From the NCBI RefSeq assembly GCF_027943255.1, contig NC_072892.1:122715792-122779791 (forward strand): DNA of 64,000 bases, written 5' to 3'. Of the stretch, positions 25,083 to 34,970 are shown piece after piece. Position 1 is the stretch's first letter. Each line of letters starts with the position of its first letter. The notes under the pieces were generated by a model, which made no database searches, was not told the DNA's origin, and saw only the letters and a list, made by a program, of their open reading frames with translations. Origin of the DNA: Anastrepha obliqua (lineage: Eukaryota > Arthropoda > Insecta > Diptera > Tephritidae). A program made the position numbers and the translations under genes.

Positions 25083-25867
25083 TACAAGTGCAATCACAAC
25101 AAATGAATTTACGACAATCAATTATTTTACCAATCAATTCACAAATTCGAATCTTCGTACAAGCTGATGATGCAATTCATTCATGAACCAGTTCCTGCTC
25201 TTGGAGTAAAAGTTGATGGAACTCCTGGCTGGCTAAATCAAGTTAATTTTCTAATAAATCTACCAGGACTGCTCTGAAATTTGTGATACTAATCATTTTA
25301 TTCCTTTTTTTTAATTATTCCTGTTAACCATTTTATTAAATGTCTTACAATGTACAAATGTACAAATGAGCAAATTCATAATTAGATGACTGAAAGCAAG
25401 TATTGGTCTCTTAAACCACATCATAGTAAATTAGCACTTACCTATAATGATAAAATAATAAATAATTAGTTAAGTCTTACAACAGTAGTTTGTCAAACTA
25501 TAATTATTAAACTTGTATCGTTTTTTATTTCCACAAATAGGCCCTATTGGTCGATTGAAGCGTGCGCTTAGGAGGCATATAAAGTATGTAGGTATGTGTA
25601 CACCTTTTGGCATTTGTATCAGTGAGATTTTTGCATTGATTTTTCCAAATTAAAATTAAATTAAACTATTTTGAAATTTGACTAAACTTCTTCCCTGCAG
25701 CATCAAAATGCCTTTCAAATGATATGCAATCCTTAATACCTTACAAATGTAATTTTCACCTGAAAGGGGTGTAAAGAAAACACCTTTGTCTATTTATAGA
25801 TATACATATAAGATTCCAAATGCATATGAACAGAAGTCACTCCTTGCCGAAGATTTCCCATTGCGAA
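25083..25867. other. Nothing recognised
   Basis: A+T-rich spacer without a coding frame that can be assigned. Some stretches look like decayed untranslated sequence. Confidence 0.35.
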
Positions 25868-26205
25868 CGCCAGGGCCTTTGACAACACGGATTATGGCTC
25901 TATAGAAACAGCTCTTCTTAATAAGAAAATCTATACACCGACTGTAGGGTGGGTGAAAACGATGCTTGCTAGGACAATAATTAGCTCAACTTTAGGGGCT
26001 AAACGAACGGCTCACAATGGACCCATTTCGTGGTCTAAGTGGCATCGCTGTCTCTATGTGCGATGCGGCTGCCAAACCTAACCTAGGGGCTGAAATTGTT
26101 TCAGTCAAGGCAAGGAAAGGCTGTCCACAAGGCGAGGTTCTGCCACCACTTCTGTGGTCTTTAGTCATGGATGATCTCCTCCTAATACAATTACAGGAAG
26201 CTTAA
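25868..26205 (+). pseudogene. LINE reverse transcriptase fragment (R1/LOA-like) with an internal insertion
   Basis: Plus-strand frame: ARAFDNTDYGSIETALLNKK, WVKTMLARTIISSTLGA, an 83-bp foreign segment, then EIVSVKARKGCPQGEVLPPL and LWSLVMDDLLL. Without the insert and one copy of TAGGGGCT the frame is continuous and parallels the RT at 11.2-11.6 kb (RTISTELEGTIKSIKATRGC). The fragment stops before the YADD box. Confidence 0.75.
26001..26083 (+). repeat. 83-bp insertion with 8-bp target duplication
   Basis: The segment is flanked by TAGGGGCT at 25,993-26,000 and 26,084-26,091, and interrupts an RT frame. It has no TIRs and ends in CCAAACCTAACC. The LINE at 50.55-50.83 kb also ends in a CCTAA-type tail. 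It is best read as a very short, 5'-truncated retroposed 3' end. Confidence 0.6.
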
Positions 26206-28330
26206 CATATGGATCTGAATGTAATCGGGAATGCTCCTGTTGCAGATATTCTTAAATTTGTCCGCAAGGTGGAAACTTTACTGAAATAATTTGGCTTTCT
26301 ACCAACTCCCATCATGGCGTAAGCAACACCTGAACCTGGTGTAATACATTTAATGGTAGTAGTTCCAGTCAATAGGACTACTTTTAACTACTGCTAAAAC
26401 ATGTAGTCGGACACAAAAGATCGTTTAGGGCAAAGTGTCGGCTTACACAATTATTACAGATACAGATACAAAATTATTCTTCTTATGGTTAAAGAAGATT
26501 GGGTTCAGAAGAATAATGCAGCTCTAGACATTCGTAAAGAAAGTGGGAAATCGATTCGACCTCTTCTTCATCTTGACAACTCCGACAGAGAGAACTCATG
26601 GGTATACGCACACTGATGCATCCGGAAGAACAACGTCTTTTCTTTCACACCTTCATGAACTTTATATGAACTTTATGCCCCAAAATAACTACAAAGTGAG
26701 ATTGTACAGTTAAACATAGCAGACCTAATATTCAGAGCAAATAAACCTTTATCGCAACGCACTGTCGTTACCAAATCTACTTATGATGCCAAATAATCGA
26801 AGGTGTCAAAAGCAATTACACGCATCAACTGTAAAAATCTGCAGCGAATGAAATTAAAGTAAATATGTCCGCTGGCCGAGAAAAGAAATATGGGTATTAT
26901 GAAATACAAAAAGCGCATAATAGCGCTGTGTGTCTGTCGGGCACTCGATCAAGTGCCAGCACCGGCGACGCTTGACATCTACAGAACAGCGAAACACAAA
27001 CGCCTAAATCCAGCCATTCTATAAACGTAGTATCAATGAGACTGCAGCTAAAGCGGCGGAAAGTAACAATATGTGAATGTTTATAAATACAAAATAGCAA
27101 AATATTGTGGTTACACAGCCAAACCACAAGCGCAACAATATTACCCAGTGTAGCGACACAATTTTCAACGATGCCACAAAGAGAAGCGGTGGTGGTCTGC
27201 TACAGCCCACCAATCCACCTCGAACTGAGGGTGTGTAACGATTTCAATGCACCTTCAAGCAGCCCCTTCAACCGTTGGACTGTTTGTGGAAACGTTTGTC
27301 GTTCAAGTGCCATTGAGATAAATTGTTTGTGCACGCTGATGACGAGAATAAAAGCGTCAGTCAATCAAAAATGAAATAAACGAATGGGCGCAAGAAATGA
27401 GTGGGGAAGCACGCGGAAATGCGAAAATTAAACGCACACAAACGCTGAAAACAAAGTGCTACACGCCGCGCGCTAAACACTCAAGCCGAACAATATTTTA
27501 TAGTATAACAAAAAATTGCTGTTGCCGCTGCTGCGAGATTTGACAAAAGCGAAGGCTGGTACTTGAGCTCCGCGCATAGTGGCAGAGGGTTGTTGTAAGA
27601 ATGGCCGCCGGTTCTAAGGACCTGCCAGTCTGTTTCGTTTTTGTCTTTATTGTTGCTTTTGATGAAGTATATGTACATAATAAAAATAATAACAATTTTT
27701 CATAATAGCGAAAATGTGTCAGCAATGCAGTTTAATAAAGAAAGCGCGACCTGGCGTGTCACGCTCAAGCCCCGGGCCATGATTACTATTCTAATTACTA
27801 GCACCAATGGCATAAATTCAGTATAAATTAGAAGGTTACTTTGCATGGGGTTAGCACTACGGTTTGTTTACATAAGTAGATGGTATTGAATAAATGAATC
27901 ACTTGGCAATTTGTTTCAAGCATCCTGTTTCGTAATACTAATTATGGCTGGAGCATTAACAACATTTAGTTTTCATAATTTCTCATTCTAACTTCTTTCA
28001 CAGATAAACAATGCCAGTGACATTGGCTTGCAAATATACCATCAATTATTGTAGCACAAGCCACAATTCCCTTCAAAACATCGATTGGTATTTTCTTAAT
28101 ATTTTAGATGATGCAGAATCGTCGTACAGTATTCTGCTTGAGAAATTTTTTTTTTTTTGTAATTTCAAATTTCGTCCCGCCACAAGAACGTAGTTGAAGT
28201 AATAGACCCTCTTGGATCAGCTTTATTTAAAAAATCTAAAAAATTAGGATAACAAAACGTTAACAATAAAGCAGCTGCTTATTTGAATTATACTTGCCTA
28301 CGAAAAGATTTCGACTGTTTCCACAGTTGG
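26206..28330. other. Possible host DNA, no gene recognised
   Basis: 26.9-27.8 kb is of higher complexity and could be single-copy host sequence. Open frames there overlap on both strands without codon or family support. No repeats or RNA genes identified. Confidence 0.4.
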
Positions 28331-29101
28331 AGAAAAGGAAATCCATTATTTTCTCGGTAGATGGATGTCTAGTAGATGGATATCTCCTAAAGTATTGATC
28401 TAACAAGGTGACATTCCACACTAAAAAATTTCTTTTGCTGTTTTTTGTTTATTCCATTCAGTTGTGAGTTAAAGGGTGTTAACGATGGAAGTCAACAAAG
28501 AGAAAAGGCGAAAATAAAGGGTCGTTAAGTTTTAAGGGACGGTGTTGATTTTGAATAAAATAAAATTTTTTTAAGCAATTATTATCATTTTTCTTTATTA
28601 TGATAATATTGGTATGGCTCAATTACGCACAGAACAAAATATTGGTCAAATAGTCGCCGCGGCCTCGGCGGCACACCTCCATCCGATGGTCCAATTTATC
28701 GATGACGCTGAGGCATAATTGAGTTTCTATGCCGTTAATGTGCCGAATAATCTCATCCTTTAGCTCTCGAATTATTGCTGGGTTATCGACGTACACTTTT
28801 TCTTTCAAATAACCCCAAAAACAGAAGTCCAACGCTGTCGTTGACGTTTAGGTGTGGTTCACATTCAACATCGGCCCTTGAAATTTAACCACCCACAAGC
28901 CAGACCGCTGAAATTGTGAATAGGATTTATGGTACCGATACTGTAACAACCAGTTACGTCCAAATTTGGTTTCGTCGATTCCATTCCGGCATTTTTGATG
29001 TTAAAGAAAATGTCGATAAAATCACAGAAATCATCGAAGTTGATCGGCATGATAGCAGTCGTAGCATCGCTCAGGAGCTAAAGATAATGGATTTCTTTGA
29101 G
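28331..29101 (+). mobile_element. Internally deleted irritans-type mariner, interrupted by a rosa MITE
   Basis: The left end GAAATCCATTATTTTCTCGG and the right end AAGATAATGGATTTCTTTGA match the family seen at 6.79 and 39.41 kb. Coding: ATGGAAGTCAACAAAGAG (MEVNKE), deletion to GGCGAAAA, the insertion at 28,517-28,893, then QTAEIVNRIYGTDTVTTSYV, WFRRFHSGIFDVKENVDKIT, EVDRHDSSRSIAQELKI. It then jumps directly to the 3' terminus, so the whole catalytic domain is deleted. Confidence 0.8.
28517..28893 (-). mobile_element. Rosa-like (DD41D) MITE inserted in a mariner
   Basis: Termini AAGGGTCGTTAAGTTTTAAG and GGCCCTTGAAATTTAACCAC are inverted repeats of the family also found at 52,498 and 60,426. 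TA precedes the left end; the right end has lost a few bases. Minus-strand frame 28,832-28,623 codes for the transposase C-terminus: DFCFWGYLKE, DEIIRHINGIETQLCLSVID and MEVCRRGRGDYLTNILF. The rest of the transposase is deleted. Confidence 0.8.
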
Positions 29102-29323
29102 ATGTAATATTGAGAGGTTTTGTAAACGTTTTTTTTGTAATCCCAAAAGTTTATCCTTCGAAGCGGTTGTATCCGATAATGTAGCTGTTTCTTGTAGTTT
29201 TTTTGCACATTTCTTCCAAAAAGTTTATGGAAATCATGTATCCATTATTCCTAATAGATTAGATCACTTACCATTAGATCAAAATGATAGCTTGAATGTA
29301 AGGCCGATGCTGAGTTGGCAATA

Positions 29324-30467
29324 CAGTCCGGTTCACTTGAATAGAGGCACTCAGTTAATATAGCGTACATTATTTGGGCATGAAAGGTGTGGTAAGGAAT
29401 CATTCTTTAAGCATTCATTGTGTTGGGGCGAAAACTTCTTAATTCTAATGAAATAGGAAAAACAAAAAGGTTTAACAGATCACGAAAAAGGACAAATAGA
29501 TATCTTGGCCTTAGAGGGACTTTCAAATCGTCAAATTGCCAAACAGTTTGGTCGAAGTTCAAATGTTGTGAATCTTTGCGTGAAACAAGGTGCCTCCTAC
29601 GGTAAGAACTACAGAAGCAGAACTGCGATGGCTTTAACACCGAAGGAAACCCGCAAAATACTTCGGATTACGTCGAATTCCGCCCTTTCAATACCAAACA
29701 TTATAGAAATGGCGCATGTTGCAATCAGCAAGTCCACTGTCCGAAGGGCTTTTATAAAAGCGCAAAATCTTAAAAAATTACCACAGATCAAAAAATTACT
29801 AAAACTAACCACCTTTGAATAAATTTCGCAAAAACAGCCGCCGCGATTATGCAATGGGCCCCCAAGGCTTGGAGTTATGTTACAAGTTAAGAAAAGAAGT
29901 TAAATCTACAATTACCATTTCCATGACTAAAAATAGGAGGAAAGGTTCTTTAATTGAAGGTGGTGCTATGGTATGAGGAGCAATATCGTACTATGGCCTG
30001 TTCGAATTGAAAATTGTAGACTACAAAATGACGGGAAACAGCTCTAAAGCATTAGTACCTATTAATAATATTTCAACAGGATAATGCACCTGTACGCACT
30101 TCCAGTGTTGTTAAAACTTCGATTGCGTCCCAAAACGTTCAAACTTTAAAATGGCTACCATGGGCCGCAATTTGAAGAAAAAAATGCTTTAATTCGAATC
30201 CTTTGAATGGATTGGTATGAAATTTCATTAGACTGTCTGGAGAATTGGTTCATATCCAGTCGTCAACGTATTTACGAAGTAGTTTAAGTTGGTAGCACAC
30301 ACTTTTAAGCTTTAAACAATAAATTAAAAAACAGGTCCTATATTTAATATTAGTTTTTGCGCAAATACCGTTAAATTGAATAATATTTTGAAGCATGTTT
30401 ATTTTCGACCAATAATAATCATTTCTTTACATAAGAATTATTGCCTCTAATAAAATGAACCGGTCTG
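29324..30467 (+). mobile_element. Tc3-like transposon, inactive
   Basis: TIRs CAGTCCGGTTCACTTGAATA at 29,324 and the inverted CAGACCGGTTCATTTTATTA ending at 30,467, each flanked by TA. Transposase remains: LTDHEKGQIDILALEGLSNR, QIAKQFGRSSNVVNLCVKQG, YRSRTAMALTPKETRKILRI, SKSTVRRAFIKAQN (Tc3-type bipartite HTH), later GGAMVWGAISYYGLFELKIV with a stop, FQQDNAPVRTSSVVK (second catalytic Asp) and a truncated LPWAA…CLENW tail in place of WPARSPDLNPIENLW. The first catalytic block and the region after residue ~105 are frameshifted. Confidence 0.8.
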
Positions 30468-30479
30468 TAAATTACCCTT

Positions 30480-30700
30480 AGAAGAAGTCCAAAACCGACC
30501 ACGAAAACTTTGCGCCAATATTTTTGAAGCTAAACTCTTCATTCTAGTCTTAACTTATTTAATAAATACTTGAGCAAAGCTGTTTTTCTTAACTCTTGGA
30601 AACTCTGCACCATCTTACCAAAACTCAAATCTGTCAACCGTAATGACGTCAGTAAATTTAGACCCATTGTGAAACAGACTAATTTTGCAAAACTTTTTCA
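30480..30700 (+). pseudogene. LINE reverse transcriptase N-terminal scrap (jockey-like)
   Basis: The plus strand reads LFNKYLSKAVFLNSWKLCTI, LPKLKSVNRNDVSKFRPIVK, QTNFAKLF: the FP-xxWK…IP…K-G-…YRPI block that opens the RT domain of jockey-type LINEs, with Arg and Pro of the RPI box kept. It starts right after the Tc3-like element and ends before the catalytic boxes. Confidence 0.6.
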
Positions 30701-30770
30701 TGATCATCATCATTAGTATTCAATAAATAAATATTATAAATATCATGTTTTTCTAAGCCTTTTTTACAGA

Positions 30771-31079
30771 AGAACTGAAGAATTACTCAAATTTTGTGAT
30801 TCTGTAATAGTTTCTGACACAAAAAATTCAACTCGCGGCGAAGAAGTTAATCGTCAGCACCGTGCTCACTCTTTTTATAAAGGTCCTCTTCGAGGAATTG
30901 GTTTTGAAGCTATAAAAGCAAATTTGTTTGAAAAGTGGATGGGCCATTTCTTAATCAGCCAACCAAAAATGTATGGAGACAGTAGTAAATCTCTTTTTAA
31001 GTCCATACTCTGGACCATGACTTCATTTCATCATTCAACTCTAAAGAAGGTGGAGAAAGTCTTTCCACTTCAAAAATAG
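30771..31079 (+). CDS. Unassigned 102-codon open frame behind a splice-acceptor-like site
   Basis: An open frame without ATG requirement: RTEELLKFCDSVIVSDTKNS, GEEVNRQHRAHSFYKGPLRG, IGFEAIKANLFEKWMGHFLI, then SQPKMYGDSSKSLFKSILWT, ending at TAG. It is preceded by TTTTTCTAAGCCTTTTTTACAG, a strong 3' splice-site look-alike, suggesting a terminal exon. Composition is protein-like rather than repeat-like. I do not recognise the family. It could be a host exon, an exon captured by a repeat, or a fragment of an unfamiliar mobile element. No upstream exon was found. Confidence 0.3.
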   Translation, partial: RTEELLKFCDSVIVSDTKNSTRGEEVNRQHRAHSFYKGPLRGIGFEAIKANLFEKWMGHFLISQPKMYGDSSKSLFKSILWTMTSFHHSTLKKVEKVFPLQK

Positions 31080-31279
31080 AGGGTTTCAAACTGTTAAATT
31101 TTTTATGAGGATTCTCTTATATATTTGAAGCCTTTGCAACTTTACGCGTGATTAGCTGTAATTTGATATGTTTTCGAAAAACTTTGGTATATTTTAGCAG
31201 TAACTTTGATATACCGTTTTTACTTGTTCCTACATTTGTTCTTTTTTCAGTAAGTTGAAAAATTCATCTCGCCGAAAAG

Positions 31280-32815
31280 ATGGAATTAAGTCGTGAAAAT
31301 TTTCGTGCAATCATTTATTGAGATTTTCGAGACATTATTATAGATACGGGAGTGCATTAATCTACTTACTTCGTATTTTGGCTTTGAAGCACCACACTTA
31401 GCCACTGTGAAATACTGGATGAATTTCGTGAGGGTCGTTCCAAAATGGTTGTTGTGGCAGAAAAAATCGCTGCTGCGCGTCAATTGATAACATAGGATCG
31501 TCATGTCATAAATCGCGAGGACATTTGTACGATCAGCATACATTCAATATTGCATGCATATTTGGTCGTCAAGAAGATTCGTTGAACAGCGCATAACTTA
31601 ACAATTGCTAGAAAAGTAGAGACGTGTCGATTGGTGTGCAGAAATGTTGAATCAGCCGCGGTGATTCCAAGTACGTCTATGACAAATGATGATTCTTGGA
31701 TTTATGTATTTTACTTGGAAACAAAACCGCCATCGATAGTGTGAGTGTTCCAAGACGAGCTTAATCCAACCAAAGATGTTCGCGGAAGAAGAAGCTCAAA
31801 GCAAATGGCTACGTGGTTTTTTCACATAAACTAGAAAATCTTTTCATGGCGCAACTGTACCACAAAAAAATCTTAATATAGTCAATACAGAGTGGTACAC
31901 AACCAACACAATTTTTTTGCTACAAGTTTGTGGCGAATGAAGGGGCTCGAAATGAGCTAAAAATGAGCTAAAAGAAAACTAGAAGGGATGACAATAGAAA
32001 TAAATATAAAAAAATGTATACATTACTCAAACTTTATAAAAAAAATTATTTTAATTTTTCTTTACAAAAATTAGTATATAAATAAAAAAAGTTGCTCCAC
32101 GGTCTGCATCACTTCTCCCTAAAATGTTCACTTTGTCAACACTAAATGCCACACTTTAATTATGTTTATAAAATTTTTTAATAAAAATAATATATAAAAA
32201 ATTCAACTCGACAGACTAGAGAGAAAACACCGTCGAATGTTAAAAAAAAACACATCAAAAAATATTAAAACTGTGTGAGTTATCATGCAAACCGTGCCGA
32301 AAAAAGTAGTTTCGAGAAAAACTTTCAAGTGCAAACGAAGGACAGCCACCTGTGCGCATCAAACTCTCGTCAGGCAGTTACATTTTCTACCATAACTTTG
32401 TATCTATGGAGAGTTTCTACAATTAACTTCCACAGAAATACGCCTAAAATTATAAAAATAATAATCTGTAAAAAAAAAACGATTTTCTGAAAATTCTGGG
32501 CGTATGTAACCCCTCAAGAAAACCCATCAGTGCATATCCAAGACAATGCGAACTCCACGTATTGGCTTACACACGAGGGTTTTTGAGCACTCAAAAGATC
32601 GAATTAATGGGTCATCCGCCTTACAGCGCTGATTTGGCACCTAATAGTTTCTTTTCGTTCATGAACATCAAAATGAAATGGGAGGTCAGCGTTTTTCAAC
32701 ACATGAGGAAGCTTTTGATGCCTTAAACAGCTCGTTTTGGTGCCTTGTTAGTTCAAGCGAATGCAAAAGTATGTTGACTTGCAAGGAGAATATTTAGAAA
32801 AACAATAAAGCGATT
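31280..32815 (+). pseudogene. Mariner transposase pseudogene with an A+T-rich insertion
   Basis: ATG at 31,280 begins MELSRENFRAII-Y, then RGRSKMVVVAEKI, RHVINREDICTISIHSILH, TNDDSWIYVF (first catalytic Asp retained as DD in place of GDE), and DELNPTKDVRGRRSSKQMAT. Around 31.95-32.51 kb an A+T-rich repeat breaks the frame. Beyond it, VHIQDNANST (second Asp) and LMGHPPYSADLAPNSFFSF follow: the third catalytic Asp is replaced by Ser (AGT). The C-terminus …YVDLQGEYLEKQ-like ends near 32,810. Many stops; dead. Confidence 0.75.
31950..32512. repeat. A+T-rich insertion ending in a TGTAACCCCT terminus
   Basis: This segment interrupts the mariner frame and ends AAACGATTTTCTGAAAATTC then TGGGCGTATGTAACCCCT, resembling the right end of the GGGGTTATATAC (family A) elements. 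The left boundary is approximate and no matching left TIR was found, so it may be a one-ended fragment. Some mariner sequence was lost with the insertion. Confidence 0.4.
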
Positions 32816-32848
32816 TTCATTATTATTTCACTGTATATTCATTATTGG

Positions 32849-33179
32849 GCGGCCGCCGTAGCCCAATGGGTTGGTGCGTGATTACCATTCGGAATTCACA
32901 GAGAGGTCATTGGTTCGAATCTCGGTGAAAGCAAAATTAATAAAAAAACAAAAAACATTTTTCTAATAGCGGTCCGCCTCGGCAGGCAATGGCAAGCCTC
33001 CGAGTGTATTTCTGCCATGAAAAAGCTGCTCATAAAAATATCTGCCGTTCGGAGTCGGCTTGAAACTGTAGGCCCCTCCATTTGTGGAACAACATCAAGA
33101 CGCACACCACAAATAGGAGGAGGAGTTCGGCCAAACACCTAACAGAAGTGTATGCGCCAATTATTTATTTTTTTATTTC
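32849..33179 (+). mobile_element. tRNA-derived SINE, copy with 14-bp target duplication
   Basis: The head contains a pol III A box (TAGCCCAATGG) and B box (GGTTCGAATC) at tRNA-like spacing. The body follows (GGCAGGCAATGGCAAGCCTC, GAGTGTATTTCTGCCATG, CATTTGTGGAACAACATCAA) and a tail GCGCCAATTATTT. TATATTCATTATTG flanks it on both sides (32,834-32,847 and 33,180-33,193). Other copies: 43,999 (minus fragment), 44,192, 47,243, 60,047. The minus-strand open frame over it is an artefact. Confidence 0.8.
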
Positions 33180-33431
33180 TATATTCATTATTGAGCGCAA
33201 AATATCGTATCCTTTTTCCAAATACTTTTTTGTTGTTAGAAACTCTATTCTTCTCGCTATTCATTAGTTTTGTTAAATATAGGCGCTAAACTTAATGATG
33301 CCATTGGCACAGTATATAAATTGGTGGTATATCCACAGAATAAAAAATTGAGGAAATAATTTTTCCATTTTACTGGTATTTGTGTTATAAGAAATATTCA
33401 ACGGGGAGGGAATCAATCGTGATGTATATCT

Positions 33432-34970
33432 GAATTTCAAGCCGCCTTTAGAAAAAACTTACTTTGTGGATTTGAAAGCGGCTTTCGACAGGGTACCCAG
33501 GAGGCCATTAATTTACAAACTTCGAAAGATGGGATTATCCAACAAAATAACAAATCTGATTGAAAATATATATTTGAATACGAGAACAGAAATTTGGACA
33601 GGAAGGGAAGTATCAGATTACTTTGAAACCGGTACAGGGGTGAAACAAGGTTGTCCGTTATCACCTTTGCTCTTCACATTATACCTGAATTATCTACATG
33701 ACCGTTTGAAAGGTGGACTACTGATTGATGGAATATATGTACGCCTTCTTCTATATGCTGATGATATTGTTCTCTTAGCTGATAATCCTAATGTCATGCA
33801 ATCTACCATTAAAAAACTAGAAATATATTCCGCTGAGTGGAACATGGAAGTAAATTTAATGAAATCTGTGCTGATGGTCTTTAGAAAAGGTGGTCAACTA
33901 GCCAAGGCAGAAAAATGGTGGTACAAAGGTGAGGAAATAAAAGTGGTAGCAGAATATAAATATCTTGTTGTCATTCTCACATCCAAAATGGTGTTTGCTA
34001 AACATGTGGAAGCCAGAAATAATTCAGCAGAAGCTAGCATTAATAGTACATGGAACAATTTCTTAGCTAAGCCATACATCTCATACAAAGCTAAATGGAA
34101 GCTGTTTCAGGCTGTGTGCAGAGCCATTCAAACATACGCTTCTCAAATCTGGGGTTATACGCTGTTCGAATTTTCAAATTACCGAATTATGCAATAACGT
34201 TAGAAACTAACGTAGAAGATAACTACTTATATTCGTTAGAACTACATATGAAATACATTTGGAAAACTATCTATGAATACAACAGCAGTCGGGAGTCTGC
34301 ACAAACTTACACAGTGCATATTACGAAAAAACGAGTTTTGGCTCAAACAACTCAATGACTTAGGTATGGAGTTCGGCTTAAAGCTTGAAGAAAATATAAT
34401 TGCTACGGACTGCCAAGATCGCTCTATCCAGCTTTTTGTCTAACATTAAACTACAAAATTTAAGCATGGCAAAACAAAAACACTATCAAGCACGACAAGA
34501 ATACATAAACACTTAGATCACTCAAAAGGAGAATCAAATGATACTTTAGAGAAGATATGGGGCTTATGCAAAGGGATAAAAATTTGCACACTGTGCAACT
34601 CACTCCTTAGGTGCCCTGTACTGAAGGAAATCAGACAAAGATACTTAAATGCAGAGAAGCTAAAGGACGCTGAAGCAATATATTAATATATATACGTATA
34701 CTAAATGGCCAAAATTGGAGAACACTTACTGGTTTCCTATACTCAGCCTGTCACTAAAGAGATTTTCTTATAGCAGAGTTCAATTATTAATTAATTTAAG
34801 AGCTGTGACAGACAACTTCGTTATTGTCACAAACATTTTTATTTATTTCTTTATTTACTTTAATACATTAAATGAATTAATGTATGAATCAAATCAATTG
34901 TTAAACATATTTTTTTTCAAATTAAATAAAGAATTCCTACTACTACTACTACTTCCTACTATATCTCAGT
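33432..34970 (+). pseudogene. Non-LTR retrotransposon RT (intact YADD) to 3' tail
   Basis: The 243-codon frame 33,466-34,197 covers the RT core: FVDLKAAFDRVPRRPLIYKL, VKQGCPLSPLLFTLYLNYL, VRLLLYADDIVLLADNP (intact catalytic box), WNMEVNLMKSVLMVFRKGG and EYKYLVVILTSKM. A deletion upstream removes the RT start, and a frameshift near 34,160 is followed by LPNYAITLETNVEDNYLYSL, ELHMKYIWKTI and FWLKQLNDLGMEFG. The 3' end is AAATAAAGAATTCC followed by (TAC)n near 34,940-34,965. Clade uncertain. The longest retroelement frame in the window. Confidence 0.8.

Noticed and set aside
32849..32935. tRNA gene (A and B boxes)
   Set aside because: The arms do not form a cloverleaf with an acceptor stem, and the sequence continues into a repeated SINE body found at several other positions.
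32896..33138. Minus-strand frame over the SINE
   Set aside because: The same frame recurs wherever the SINE occurs (44.2, 47.3, 60.0 kb) and is an artefact of the repeat on the antisense strand.
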